A stretch of 64,000 nucleotides of DNA from Spongilla lacustris (GCA_949361645.1 OX442417.1:6618275-6682274), one strand, 5' to 3'. Counted from the stretch's first letter, positions 19,426 to 32,264 are shown. The notes: generated from the letters alone by a model not told the origin. Made by a program: numbers and translations.

Positions 19426-21878
19426 CGTTGTCATGATGCACTTAGCACAAACAAGTGCATTGCATGGACTACTGGCTGTGAGAGGAGTTCCAAAGTGAAA
19501 CACAGAGGATGCCAGTGGGGGCCTAGGGCAACCAGGACAGTGTACAGTTGATGTACATGTATGTGTCTAACAAGTACTCCTGCGATTGATGCATAGGTGT
19601 GATGATGTTTTCGTCTCAGTGCCTTTGATACTTGTCATGAGGTGAATAGTATATGCCATTTTATTCAATTGTGCATGCATCTTTAATAATGTTATACTTG
19701 TACCTTACACTCCTGACACTCCTGAGCTCAGTGAGCTAGCCAGAGGTGACTTGTTTTATTTATTTATTTATTTATTTTGGAACACCTTTATTTTTGAGAG
19801 TTGTGGTACATCATCGTTTATGTTGACTGATACTGAGCTATAAGCTGTTCTGCCACCTCCTTACACTGATATACAGTGTAGCTTCTCTTCCCACGATGGT
19901 CAAACACTCGTTTTCTACATATTCTACCAAGTTGCTTGATGCGGTAATCCATTTGCCCTACATATTAAATCGCAAGCGTGTCTTTTATTCATGAAAATGC
20001 AAATATCACAGCAAGAGAAAAATTATCGTTCTCGTCTTTTATAGCCTTGTGCCCCCATCTTTTCTCTTTACGAAAACGCCTAACTTACCCTGAGTTCTTG
20101 CGGGAGCTGCCCGTACAATATCCACAACTGAAGGTCATATTCCAATACACGCGCAGTCTTCCTTGTTTACTGACACATTAGACGACATGAGATCAAGACA
20201 TGCAGACATATTTTAGAAGAGGAATGTTAGAAGATGTGGAAACTATATTTGGTTTTTAATAAGAGTGTTAATGCAGTAAGAAATAGACTTCTGAAAAGGT
20301 ACGAAAAAATGACTGCTACAATGAGCTCATTAAAAGTTAGCCCGTACCGTATGTCCTTTATACACAACCTAGTTTCCAACTCCGAACAACCGTGACTTTG
20401 CGACGCGCTGAATTTAGGCCACAAATTGAATTCCATCACGTGCAACATTGACAATCGAGCCCAAAAGGCCCTCCGTGTATAAATAGAAATACGAGAAAAT
20501 AAATTGTGGAAAAGCACACGGACCGACCCCCCTCTATGTAGCTCAATTTTTTTCTATGTAGCTCTATTTTTTTGAGAAAAGGGCGTAGGCGCAAATGATA
20601 CGCTCCAATACAAAATTGATAATATCGCGTAATCATTAATCAATGCACAACAATATCCGGTTACGTCAAATTAAAGGGGTTAACATGCAAAGAAGTTCCA
20701 CGAGCGTCCCCTGTTTTTCTGGAAGGGGGGGGGGGGGGGGGGGGGGTGGGGATGGGGAGGAGAGGGGCCACGTCGTGGGCGAGGGGCGCCGGTGGGTGGC
20801 GTCGCCCCGGGGAGGGTGCAGGCAGGGGGCTATAAGGGAGCGCTGTAAGCTCCCCCATCGGGTATTAAAGTAGTATACCTAGGCTATATTGTTTAATCGT
20901 GTCAGTACAATGTAAGAAAAAGGTTAAAACAGCCTTGGTAGTTGGTAGGTGGATACTGGGAATTTTAATGCTAGCAAAATGAATGATAACTATCAAAAAG
21001 ATTGAGATCTCCTTAATTTAATTAATAATTCGGTAGAACGAAGCATCTTTCTTGCGCCCGGAACGATTGAAACAACCTAGTACTACGCACAATACCATGG
21101 CTACCTATGCACCATCATGGCGGCTGAATATATTCATGGCAGCTTGTTTATTAATTCACATGACTTGTGACGTCATATGAAAGGGGTCTATACGCTTTCA
21201 CACTTTTAATACGTACAGTACCCTGGTATTAAACTTGTGTTATTGTAACTTCAAAACAACAGCGATTAAGCTCAACTAGCAGCTTCTATATGTTCGAAGC
21301 GCCGATCCTCCGGAACCCCCTTCTCACTTTCCATGCAGCGCGGCAATGTTTCGTGGTACACTGTACAGTGGCGACTCGGAAATGTAGAAAGTAACAGTTC
21401 GGAACTGTAGAGTTTTACAGCTATTCATAGTATACTTTGGAGTCCATAATTCGATAACGCGGTCAGAATGCAATTGACTATGCATGCCTAAGTTAACAGT
21501 CCAGATGGTGATTGCCCAGCTATTTGTATAATATTATGTAACTTTTCCTGGGGTCACACGTGCTTCCTAGCTGAATCTCCTGTTACTTGTACGTAGTCAG
21601 ACTGGTGCTTCTGAGTTTAAAACACATTAGATCGCGTCATCGCGTACAACTGAACAATAGTAGCCCGTTGTTGCATCTGCTATCGCAAGTGCGTATAGTG
21701 ATACTATAGGTGGAATGAGGTGGGGGGGGGGTTACCCCTTCCCCCTCCCCCCCGGGGACGCCCATGACTCCATGAGAACCATATCGGGACTCCACGATCC
21801 TTCTCCCCTCCCTAACACACATACATACATGCAGCAGACAACATTCAGGTGAATAAGTTCAAACGTCAGGAAGGAGAA
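19426..21878. other. Non-coding stretch upstream of the receptor, with simple repeats
   Basis: No gene recognised. It contains a (TTTA)n tract near 19752-19779, a poly-G run (about 20727-20746) in a G-rich patch to 20830, and a second G/C-rich patch at 21720-21754. The segment 20573-20618 (GAAAAGGGCGTAGGCGCAAA onward) recurs in reverse complement at about 35384-35430, beside an inverted fragment of the receptor gene, so it belongs to the duplicated receptor locus. ORFs across the G-rich patch are composition artefacts. Confidence 0.6.
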
Positions 21879-21879
21879 A

Positions 21880-22170
21880 TATGCTCTGCTGTCCAAATCC
21901 CACCATTTTGTACCAATTGCGATTGAGACCTCAGGTGCCCTTGGCCTAGCTGATGCTCTCAGTTTGCTCACTGATATCAGCAGGCATCAGCAGAGCATCA
22001 CACACGATCACCAGTCCCTCTCATTCCTTCTCCAGAGAGTGTCAATTGCACTACAGCACGACAATGCTGCCTCTGTATTGGGCACCGCAATTAGCGTGTA
22101 GTGTATATAGTGCATGTATCCCTGTGTATCCAGTACCTGTGTTATAATACAATCATACTGAATAAATTAG
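21880..22170 (+). pseudogene. 3' end of a second-family RLE retroelement
   Basis: The plus strand reads SHHFVPIAIETSGALG, then a QQSITHDHQSLSFLLQ segment, then QRVSIALQHDNAASVLGTA and a stop near 22100, followed by AATAAA at about 22160. The order (FVPIAIETSGALG then RVSIALQ-NAASVLG) is the C-terminal part of the nuclease module of a common invertebrate RLE element type. It matches the remnant at 48780-49320 (FFTPVVTETTGVFG ... RVAVQRGNAAS). Only about 70 codons remain, ending about 190 bases upstream of the receptor start codon. Confidence 0.6.
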
Positions 22171-22291
22171 ATTTCTAACGTTTAGTTCACCATCATTCAC
22201 CACATTAATTGGCACAGAAGCCATAATGATACATCTTAATTTATAAGCGAGTAGTACTCATGATCAGTGCAATATCAAGATAAATATACCG

Positions 22292-24502
22292 ATGTTCAGA
22301 ACACAAGTAACCACTTTGCTAATTCTTTCCCTTTGGTTCAGTCAGGCAATCGGCCAAGCTTCTCCCAACAAGACTCTATACATCCTCTCTCTCTTCTCCT
22401 ATCCAGACAGCAACCCGAGCCTCGCTCCTGCCAAATCTGACGGGCTCACTATCGTAAAAGGGGCCAGGTTTGCCGTAGACCGCATTAACAATGCATCGCT
22501 CGTATCGGACTATACCTTGGAGCTCATCGAAGCAGACGATGGCTGTAACGTGAGCTGGAAGGGCGTCGCCAATCTCATCAACAGTTTGTACTACAGCGAT
22601 AAGAAAGTGGTCGCCATTATTGGCCCGCAATGTTCCGATTCTGCCGCAGTAGTCGGCTCCATCACTGGACGGCCGCAAGTAGCACTGCTAAACATTCACT
22701 TAGCGTCTTCATATGCTCTTTCAAATCGCTCACTGTATCCGTACAGTTTTGGGATCAACATCCCATCGTTCTATACAGTCGACGCTTTTGGAGCGCTGAT
22801 AGATAGAAACAATTGGACACGTATAGGAGTACTGTACGACCTAGATCTATCGATCAACTACAATTCCTACCAACTGTTTATCGAGGCGGTGAAAGGAAAG
22901 GCAGAGCTCGCGTTCACGTCGTCCGTGTCACTAACGTACATTCCCTTGACGGAGCTGAATAACACGTACGTGCGTGTAATCGTCTCCTTTCTTCAAAATG
23001 ATATTCAGAAATCGGTGTTATGCCTAGCCTATCACAAGAACATGATTTATCCCCGCTACCAATGGGTACTTTTCAATAGTATCGACTCCAGCAACGTATC
23101 CTTCGTGTATGGTGATGTGTCGTACAAGTGCAACAAAAACCAAATGGACTCAGCTCTTTATCGTAGCGTGTCTGCGAGTACGAGGAATGTTATTTCAAAT
23201 GATCTACCTGTATCTGGAATTGAATTTTATGACCTCTCTGACACGTGCGTCATGAACGCAAACTGCTATGAAATATTTGATGTAGTATGGGCTTTGGCAT
23301 TGGCGATTAACAATTCCCTCAGTCCATTGAAAGAGAAAGGTCTTTCTCTTTCAGACTACTCATATGGTAAGTACTACATCACCAATATCTTTCGACAAGA
23401 GCTACTGAAGTTGACTTTCTCAGGAATCGATCAAACGGTGAAACAGTTTGACCCTAACACAGGATATCCGTCTCCTGCCACATTATTCACAGATTTGCTA
23501 CAGGTAGGTGCAGAAGGGTATGCCGTAAGGTATCAAAATGGCACACTTACATTCAATGACGAGGTCAATAGCAGCTTCATAACAACCAGCTTTGATCAGG
23601 TCCACTTGCCTTCCGTATCCCTTCCCTTAGCGTGGGTGGTCGTTGCGGTGGTCGTTGTGGCGGTCCTCCTTCTGGTGCTGATACACACACTCAATACGGT
23701 GTGCTGTAATGTGGCGTCGATCAAAGCTTCCAGCTCCAAGCTGAACCACTTTGCTTATCTCGGATGCTATCTCGTTCTTGTGGCCGAGCTACTGTATGCT
23801 GGCGTGGAGATGACATCAGCGAGTATACGGACAAAGACGGTCCTGTGCAATGCGTTTCCATGGTGCTTGGTGCTCGGGCTTACGATGCTATTTTCAACAG
23901 TACTAGTGAAAACGTTACGACTCTACTACATATTTGCGGCATCGATAAAAGGAAAACGATCCAAAGTGATTTGGATGAATGACAGCTGCTTGGCGGCCAT
24001 CATTATCGGATTTGTTGTTACAAGTGCAGTTCTTTTGACTGCTTGGACCGCGTCTGATCCATTTGTACGAGTGATCAGGAATGGTACTGTTCCGTCTGGA
24101 GACACTCTCGTCATAGTGATCAAAGATTTCTGCCACAACAACGCGCGGAACCACAACTATTGGATTGCAGCAGTGATTACATGCGAGATGTCGCTTATAA
24201 CTGCCTGCACAGTTTTTGCATTCTTGAATAGAAAGGTAACGTTAAAGGAATTTCAAACCCATAGCGTCATTTTGCTAGCCTATATATTAGCGATGAGCAG
24301 CTTTGTGGGCGTGGTCGCATACTTTATCACGGCGAATATTGGAGAAGACCAATCATTACCTTTTGGTATTGTGTGTCTCGTGCTCAGCGTGACCGTTTAC
24401 CTCTGCATTTTCTTGCTATTTCTTCCCCCTGTTTTACCCGCTATAGGAAGGATATGTATTGAAAGCACGAATCGACGGCAATTTCCATCCGCCCGTATAT
24501 AA
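22292..24502 (+). CDS. GABA-B-like class C G-protein-coupled receptor, 736 aa
   Basis: Intronless ORF. Residues 1-21 form a signal peptide. About 25-435 form a bilobed periplasmic-binding-like (Venus flytrap, ANF_receptor-type) domain, with typical blocks such as EADDGCNVSWKGV and IIGPQCSDSAAVVGS near residue 110, and many N-x-S/T sites. Seven hydrophobic segments follow, near 443-468, 485-507, 518-545, 563-585, 622-645, 657-680 and 690-715. A tail of only about 20 residues ends the protein. There is no cysteine-rich spacer between the ectodomain and the first helix, which argues against a glutamate receptor and for the GABA-B-like branch. The short tail lacks the coiled coil used by vertebrate GABA-B subunits. 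The ligand cannot be told from sequence. A decayed second copy lies at 35133-35349 and 58225-62140. Confidence 0.9.
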   Translation: MFRTQVTTLLILSLWFSQAIGQASPNKTLYILSLFSYPDSNPSLAPAKSDGLTIVKGARFAVDRINNASLVSDYTLELIEADDGCNVSWKGVANLINSLYYSDKKVVAIIGPQCSDSAAVVGSITGRPQVALLNIHLASSYALSNRSLYPYSFGINIPSFYTVDAFGALIDRNNWTRIGVLYDLDLSINYNSYQLFIEAVKGKAELAFTSSVSLTYIPLTELNNTYVRVIVSFLQNDIQKSVLCLAYHKNMIYPRYQWVLFNSIDSSNVSFVYGDVSYKCNKNQMDSALYRSVSASTRNVISNDLPVSGIEFYDLSDTCVMNANCYEIFDVVWALALAINNSLSPLKEKGLSLSDYSYGKYYITNIFRQELLKLTFSGIDQTVKQFDPNTGYPSPATLFTDLLQVGAEGYAVRYQNGTLTFNDEVNSSFITTSFDQVHLPSVSLPLAWVVVAVVVVAVLLLVLIHTLNTVCCNVASIKASSSKLNHFAYLGCYLVLVAELLYAGVEMTSASIRTKTVLCNAFPWCLVLGLTMLFSTVLVKTLRLYYIFAASIKGKRSKVIWMNDSCLAAIIIGFVVTSAVLLTAWTASDPFVRVIRNGTVPSGDTLVIVIKDFCHNNARNHNYWIAAVITCEMSLITACTVFAFLNRKVTLKEFQTHSVILLAYILAMSSFVGVVAYFITANIGEDQSLPFGIVCLVLSVTVYLCIFLLFLPPVLPAIGRICIESTNRRQFPSARI

Positions 24503-24880
<378 letters not shown>

Positions 24881-24936
24881 GTTTGTCTTAACTCTATCCA
24901 TAACTCTAAGCATTGTGATATATATGAATGAATCAT

Positions 24937-25447
24937 ATATGTATATGGGCAGGGTTGAGGCGTGGATTATAGTTTAGGAGAGGATTGGGGTGGAGGGGTG
25001 CAAATCAAATTGATGCATATCAATGGTGGCTGTAGCTCCACAATACAATTCCCAATCACTTTATCCTCTATAAATCCCCACCACCTCACACCTTCCCTAG
25101 GGCACATGTCAAGAGGTTGTGATATGCATGCATCAAACATCCTCAGCTAACTAGAGTTGTTTGCACTGACATACTAATGGGTGAATATCCTTTGGGTCAA
25201 CAGCACTGATGCAAACTATAACGTGTTTGAAGCCTGTTCATTGTAAATATACAACTCTTCCGCCTTGTCACCTTGCACGACTTCTCCACCCTAGCTATAG
25301 GGGTGTACCACATGCACTCACAGACTGACATTATCCCTTCCACCGCGTGAGTGTATAGTCTACAGTACTCTGCATATGAAGAATGTGAAAACGCATATCA
25401 TTGAAGTGTCCATATGTAGACGTCTGTATATGAACACTTTAATGGTA
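24937..25447. repeat. Interspersed ~0.85 kb repeat unit, copy 1 (interrupted)
   Basis: Starts near GGGCAGGGTTGAGG, includes CCCCACCACCTCACACCTTC and CTCTTCCGCCTTGTCACCTT, and breaks off at TTTAATGGTATG, where the RT remnant begins. The same order recurs from about 27355, 62533 and 63394. No ORF is conserved across copies, so it looks like a non-coding repeat. Confidence 0.8.
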
Positions 25448-27095
25448 TGGACTGATGTCTTCAACCATCCTAATAATGATGCTATCAATTCACTGAGTCG
25501 CCAAGTTGCCCTACGTAATGTCATGACTCTTTGTCCCACTCTTGCGACCATTCTTATTGACATGCACGTACAGGGTGAATATTGATCTGTTCATTGGTGG
25601 GGAGTTAATCTTATCTCAAGAGAGTGTGACTCAAGGTGCATACGTCAACTGTCACATGAAAACATTGTTCAGATTTGGTATGCTGATGATGCCTCGGCAG
25701 GTGGCAGATTACAGAGCATTCGGACGTGGTGGGACAAACTAGTACAGCATGCATGGTCCTGCATATGGGTACTTCCCTAATGCTTCCAAATCTTGGCTAA
25801 TTGTAAAAGATGCTGCAGTATTTCAAGGTTCTGGTATCCCAATCACCAGTGAGGGGAAACATTACCTTGGTGCTGCAACTGGGTCTGAATCATTCGTCCA
25901 TTCCTTTGACAGTGAAAAAGTTTCAGGATGGATTACAGAGATTGAGCTTCTATCTCAGATTTCATTAACCCAACCTCACTCAGCATACGCTGCCTTTACC
26001 CATGGTTTATCTAGTAAATGGACATATCTCTGCAAAATCCAGTATTCAGTCATTATTGCAACCTTTGGAAGTTCCCATCAGCATGTCATTTCTTCCTCGT
26101 CTCACTGGTCAAAACACATTCAACTGCCAACTCAGAGATTTGTTAGCCCTACCTACCTGACTTGGTGGTCTTAATATAAATAAAATGATTGATCAATCTT
26201 AGTTTCTTTTTGACAATTCAACCAGGCTCACCAGGCCTCTGGTTGACCTCATTCTCCAACAATCGACATCTTTGCCATTTGATGTCATAGAAGCCCAATC
26301 CACCGCTAAATGTAAGATACACCAAGAGCTAAAGCAGTCTCAGTCTGTCCATTGTAATGAGTTGTTTACTAAGTTACCAGCTTCTCTTCAGCGATCAATG
26401 GAAGTTGCCAGTGAATCTGGTGCTTCCACTTGGCATTCTATGCTACCTATCCAAGAGCATGCATGGCTTTGCCTTACACAAGGGAGCATTTAGAGATGCT
26501 CTTTGTCTGTGCTATGGTTGGCAACCTAACTTACTTGTATCGACCTGTGTTTGTGGCAAGACATTTTCTATTGAACATGCCTTAAGCTGTCCCTGTGGTG
26601 GTTATTCGACACAATGAGTTACTAGACATCACTGCATCACTACAAGACAGCAAATGATGCGGATGATGCTCGTGTAGACATTGTTGCAGAGAATTTTTGG
26701 TGTTGTAATAGACAGAAGAGCTATCTTGATGTCAAGGTTTTCAATCCTTTTGCTAAGTCGTATGTGAAGGAAACATTGACCCAATGCTATCGTCGCCAAG
26801 AAACGTGCCTATGAAGCCAGAGTTCTTGAAATAGAACTTGGATGTTTCACACCACTAGTTTTTTCTACCTTTGGTGGATTAGGTCCTGCTGCTAAAACCT
26901 TCTATAAGAGACTTGCGTATTGCAGAAAAGCACTATCAGCCATACAGCCTAACCCTTTTTTTCGCTTCATGCCAAATTGAGCTTTTCCTTGCTATGTTCT
27001 GCAATAATGTGTCTTCGTGGCTCAAGATCATCATACCATTGAGCTGCAAGCTTCCCATTGGAATCTGCCATTGACCTGACCTGCTCAGTAGGCAG
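25441..27095 (+). pseudogene. Decayed RT/RLE retroelement of a third family
   Basis: Frameshifted plus-strand pieces in order: AINSLSRQVALRN (RT motif A flank), FIGGELILSQESVTQG (motif B), WYADDASAGG (motif C) near 25675, GPAYGYFPNASKSWLIVK, YLGAATGSESFVHSF, QPHSAYAAFTHGLSSKWTYL, CVCGKTFSIEHALSCPCGG (knuckle) near 26540, DARVDIVAENFW...YLDVKVFNPF (PD-(D/E)XK-like nuclease) near 26670-26750, and FTPLVFSTFGGLG near 26850. This combination is a widespread RT-plus-nuclease element type of cnidarians and sponges. Its 5' part is lost at a junction inside the repeat unit that begins at 24937. Many stops and shifts; inactive. Confidence 0.8.
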
Positions 27096-27159
27096 AAATC
27101 CTTAATATGGCGTGTTTAATTGCATATTTGTATGTCACTATGTTGTTCTACTGCATATT

Positions 27160-28200
27160 TTGTATAACTAGTAATGCTATAGTGCTAATGGTGCTATAGT
27201 GTTGATGGTGCTATAATGAGTGATGCACAGTAGTGCTTTTGTACTTCACAAAATACCTCAAGTGTTTGATTGTACCCAGCATGTTCCTGAGCAACGTGTT
27301 CGATGAAAATATCGTTTCTCTTCCCATAACTCTAAGCATTGTGATATACATGTATAGGCAGGGTTGAGGTGGAGGTGCGGATTGTGGTGGAGTGGTGCAA
27401 ATCATACTAATGCTAGGTAGCTACTCTAAAATACAATTCCCTATCACTTTATCCACTGCACTATAAGCTTTTAGTGAAATCCCCACCACCTCACACTTTC
27501 TCTAGTGCTCATGTCAAAAGGTTGTGATATGCTCTTCAGCTAACTACTGGAGGAGAGTTGTGTGCACTGACATACTTATGTGTGATGGTTCACACCTATT
27601 TTGGGTCTAACACTGTTTGAAGCCTGTTCATTGTAAATATACAACTCTTCCTCCTTGTCGCCTTGCATGACTTCCCCACCCCAGGGTGTACCACATGCAC
27701 TCCCATTATCCCTTCCACTGCGTGACAGAATGTAGTATACAGTACTTTGCATTTGAAGAATATGAAGACGCATATCATTGAAGTGTCCATATGCTGACGT
27801 CTGTATATGAACACTTTAATGGTATGTGTCTGCATACTGATTCTTCACTTGAAGAGTCTGCATAACTCTGCAAAGTATATGCTGTCATGCAGTGCTCCTC
27901 CCCTGTATGTCGTGTAACCTTCTAATAGGTGAATTGCGCCAGGGTGTTGTGAGTGCATGTACATATGTTCATATGTCATTTAGTATTGGAGATTTTAAAA
28001 CCCTAGTAGTTAGCATGCATTGCTCTAAACTTACAACAAACAGTGGTGCAATAGTGTTGATGATGCTATCATGTTGATGGTGGGTGATATAGTGCTAATG
28101 GTGCTATAATGAGTGATGCACAGTAGTACTTTTGTACATCACAAAGACCTCAATTTGTTTGATTGTACCCAGCATGTTCCTGAGCAACGTGTTTGATGGG
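27160..28200. repeat. Interspersed ~0.85 kb repeat unit, copy 2
   Basis: From GTGCTATAGTGTTGATGGTG through TGTTTGATTGTACCCAGCAT, GGGCAGGGTTGAGG, the TATACAACTCTTCCTCCTTG block and GGTGAATTGCGCCAGGGTGT, back to a second TGTTTGATTGTACCCAGCAT at about 28160. One period is about 0.86 kb, so units are arranged in tandem. A paired array follows the pseudogene receptor copy at 62533-64000. Confidence 0.8.
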
Positions 28201-30840
28201 AAAAAAATTGATTGTCAACTATGGAGGCTTGGCAAAGAGCTGCTTCAGAGTAATTGTTTCTTTTCATTTCTTTCTCAGTGAAAAGAGAATGGCATTAACA
28301 GCTCATTGTGAGTATGACAGTGGATGTGACACAATAAATTGAAAAGCTCCATGATCTAGGGCTTCCATACATCTCTGATACTTAGATCAGCAACTAAGAA
28401 GCCTAGGGTACACCTTCAGTATTATGTTACTCTTGCACCACAGGTTCTTTCAAGACAGTGCTTTTTTACACAGTAAATGAATATGCTCAATTTGATTTCA
28501 CTATATAAACTGGAAACTATTGTATGTGGTGGTGAGTCCCAAGCCATAATAGAAAGAGGAAGGCAGTACAACATTGATAAGGATCAAACTATATGATCAT
28601 ATCGAGAAATTGGCGGTCAAAAGGATTACGCGGTATTCGGTCATTGCGTAATTCAATGTCCATAGAAAATGTATGGACGCATTCAGAAAACTGCAGCTAA
28701 CTGCAGAAAAAAAAATTATATTGACTACCTGCTCTCGGATTTGCAATGTGGGGACTAGTTGACATATTTTGTGTAGTTTTTCGTATCTTAGGTACCTATA
28801 TCCGCACTTCCACATTAATTATGCAAGGTTTCCAATATCCATTCATTTTTATCTCATTTCCTTATTCAGGCATCAATAGTTTCCAAACCAAATGAAATTT
28901 TCCTTACCTGCTCGCGGATTACATGAGAGTAATCAATCCCCGTATTTATCATAATTTTTTCAGAGCTTAGGGCCTTCAAATCGCGCTTCCCTTGAATGGT
29001 TAGTGAGATACACCCCACATTCAAAACGCATAATATCACGTGCTACTCTTTCGTCAGTTAGCCGTGCCCAGACCGACCAGTTTTGTAAGTACATGTAGTT
29101 AATGATAATTTGTACATGTACGTATTGACGTCTATAACTACTACCCCACCCACCACTATAATGTACACAACAACTTAACATGCATGCGATTTAAAAATAA
29201 CTTATTAACCGCTATTTACTGGGCCTGCTCATCGCTTTTGGTTCGGATGATTTCGAACAGTACGAAGACGACGATATCGAAGATCAATCCCACGAGGATA
29301 AGACAGACCTGGAAGTCTGCCTGTGGACTCTATGGCTATGGAATACTGGGTATTACGGTATATGGGGTACCTCACAGCTAACAGCTACAGTACACTGAGT
29401 ACAGTATGGAGTGGACCCTATAGTGACATATGGCAGACAACGCTACGGAATAGCCTATAGCTAGCAAACAAATACCGTACTAGTGTGGTGTGGACCAATA
29501 AGCTATGGAACTAATGTTGCTTGTTCAGCTATGGACTGGATTCTATGGCAGAACTGAAGCCTACTACCCCACAGGTCACAGCTAACTGCTACGCTAACGG
29601 AGGTACGGGAGTGCACGGACCCTATTGCAGGCAGCTACGGCAGGCAGCTACGGAATACACCATGTATGGTCGAATGGAGTAGACCATGGCCAGAAATTGC
29701 ATGCCTTCATTACTAATTCCTGACGCGTTATGACGTTTTTCCCGTTTCATTACCGTGCACGCGTCCATTGAAATGTATGGAGGATGACACTCTTTTGATC
29801 ACTGTCACTCAGGAAAAGATTCCCATGACAAGGAAAAAGAACTTTATGATGCAGAGGGTCATAAGGTATGCCTCTATCGTTAAACAAAAAAATTAGCCCT
29901 CTTCTTGACGCTTCCTCAGCAGAATTTCAGCATTTCCATAGACATGTATGGATTTTGATTTTTAAAATGAGGGTTTTTCAAGACATTTATGCTTCCTAAC
30001 GAAAGTCCAAATTAGATATCAAAAAGGAAAGACTAACTGCTGTTAGTACAACCATTAGGGCCGGAGTGTGACATATTATGATGTTCATGACCCTTTTACC
30101 CTCGCTTCCCTGATGACTTTTATCATTAAGGTTCATATGTCTTTGTAGATGCCAATATTCAATAATAAATTGACAAATGCCGCGTGTGTGCCCTGCCGCG
30201 ATGAAGGTTTTCAAACAAGAAGACACAAATCACCGACCACGGTATGAATCCTTGCAACGATGGTTCGATACTTGACAGCTTGTTACACATGTGTCGACTG
30301 TTGTGCGTGTGCATGGGGTGGCTACCGGTATAGATGCGATTGTACTTTTATTGGTAATAGGCCTATTCGGCTGCTCTGACATTCGTTTTAAGCCCTGTAA
30401 GGCGCGATCATGCATGTTCGGAGTGTTTTAGCTACCTATATGTACATGTACATGGATTCTAGAACGGCTTGTTTTGGTTGCGTTGGTTTTAAACGATTCG
30501 ATTCCGGCTTACTCACCTATATCGCTAATTCTACCACAAAAGGAGTTCGCGGATATGATTCCTATAGCAAAGCCACTCTTTTGCACCTGTTCTACCTTCA
30601 TTTGTAAAGATGGGCATGCTCTTACTTGCAAACCTGACGCCATATTTTTTTTGTAGGTTTCGTTCCTTTTTTTTTTTTTTTGCAAATTGTACTTATGTAT
30701 CTGCGCGTGTCTATATATTTTTTCATCTCTGCAGAATGAAAACTACCAATACAGCAAAAAAACCCGTTCCACAGAGACGAACCTTATAAGGATAAATCAC
30801 GTGAGGAATACATGCAGCAATTTAAATTTATTGGGAAATG
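28201..30840. other. No recognisable gene
   Basis: Low-identity non-coding DNA with scattered short ORFs. An acidic reading frame at about 29235-29395 (FGSDDFEQYEDDD...HEDKTDLEVC) is the only coding-like patch and has no recognisable domain. A string of CTATGG words runs through 29320-29660. I can support nothing more here. Confidence 0.4.
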
Positions 30841-30884
30841 CAACCCACTTTTTTACTATATCCACATGTGAGAAGGTGGAAAAG

Positions 30885-31330
30885 GTGACAGCCTTGTGAA
30901 GATGGAGGGAGGTAGCCACATGCATGTAGGTGGAGGGAGGTAGCCTTGTGAGGGTGGAGGAAGGTAGCCTTGTGAGGGTGGAAGGGGTAGCCTTGTGAAG
31001 GTGGAGGGAGGTAGCCTTGTGAGGGTGGAGGGAGGTAGCCTTGTGAGGGTGGAGGGAGGTAGCCTTGTGAAGGAGGAGGGAGGTAGCCTTGTGAGGGTGG
31101 AGGAAGGTAGCCTTGTGAAGGTTGAGGGAGGTAGCCTTGTGAGGGTGGAGGGAGGTAGCCTTGTGAGGGTGGAGGGAGGTAGCCTTGTGAGGGTGGAGGA
31201 AGGTAGCCTTCTGAAGGTGGAGGGAGGTAGCCTTGTGAAGGTGGTTTTGTGAAGGTGGAGGGAGGTTGTTTTGTGAAGGTGGAGGGAAGTAGCCTTGTGA
31301 GATAGCCTTGTGGAGGCAGAGGAGAGAGTG
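30885..31330. repeat. 24-bp minisatellite, about 16 units
   Basis: Tandem unit close to GGTGGAGGGAGGTAGCCTTG plus TGAG, with occasional 12-base short units. Because 24 is a multiple of three, both strands stay open: KVEGGSLV repeats on plus and TRLPPSTL repeats on minus. A few degenerate units in reverse orientation lie at 38755-38835. Variation is spread over all codon positions, so no protein is claimed. Confidence 0.95.
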
Positions 31331-31379
31331 CCTTGTGAAGGTGAATGGGAGATATCCTTGTGGAACAGTTGGGAAAAGA

Positions 31380-32190
31380 TAATACTTGTAGGCCTTCTCC
31401 CTAGAGATGAGGAATTTGATAGCACACCCCAGAGGCAGCCACTGGGATATGAATCAAATTAAGTTTAAAGGTTTCTGATGTAGGGTACTCCTGGAGTACA
31501 GTTACATGTAGAAGGAGATAGATCTATGTGTTACATGCATAATTGTTTAAATCGGCTACAATTGTCACATCCTGTGGTGTCCACCTTTATTAGTTTGGTT
31601 AGAAAACTCCTTGGTTTGGTTGTACACATAGCACAGACACCAGTTGTCTGCCAGGAGAGGAGGCTTACCTACATGACCACCTGGTATGGACCAGGGACTG
31701 GACACAAAGTTTTGCATCTCATGGACTGTGCCAGCCACCCTTCCAACATGCACCTGGTGAAAAACTTCAGCAACAACTCAAATGGAAGGCTTTATGTGGT
31801 CTAGCTATATGTACATGGCTCTGCAGATGTATGCAATAGGTAATGTAACAGTTGTGGTGTGGCATTAATATTTATTTGGTTATGTATTGGTTGTGTATGT
31901 GTATGTGTGATTGTGATAAATGTGGAAAGTTCAAGAAGGTATTACATGTACTAGCAGAGACTCAAAGTCTTTGTGGTCACCTATTTAATTAGGGTGGTGG
32001 CATGTGGTCATTAGTTATGGCTGTTATGTAAACGTTTCACATGCATGGCCCTCACATATTTGTAGTTTCTATCCAGCATCCCTTGCCATTGTATATGAGT
32101 CATGATCACCAGCCTTCATGCCATTGGCCATCGATCTGTTCACTGGTGACATATCAGAGCTGCATCATGGCATCCTTTTTTGTGCCATTG
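31380..32190. repeat. Segment with an inverted second copy at 37530-38700
   Basis: Blocks such as GACTGTGCCAGCCACC...CATGCACCTGGTGAAAA (31720-31760) and GTGGTCACCTATTT (31972) reappear in reverse complement and reversed order at about 37940-37900 and 37690. Together with the minisatellite (30885-31330 versus 38755-38835) they form an inverted duplication of about 1.3 kb flanking 32.2-37.5 kb. Confidence 0.65.
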
Positions 32191-32264
32191 CTTAGAAATT
32201 AGATAGACAGGTGCATGTGTGTGATCTTTTCTTCCGCCCATGCAAGTCCTGTGTCATGTGTGTG

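Noticed and set aside
20643..20873. 76-codon ORF over the poly-G tract
   Set aside because: Composition artefact of G-rich low-complexity DNA.
24937..28200. LTR retrotransposon, with the ~0.85 kb units as LTRs around the RT remnant
   Set aside because: The same units occur in tandem without any RT at 62533-64000, and the remnant has an RLE-type nuclease rather than integrase.
30856..31425. 189-codon minus-strand ORF with TRLPPST repeats as a repetitive protein gene
   Set aside because: The 24-bp unit keeps both strands open by arithmetic, and unit changes are not concentrated at silent positions.
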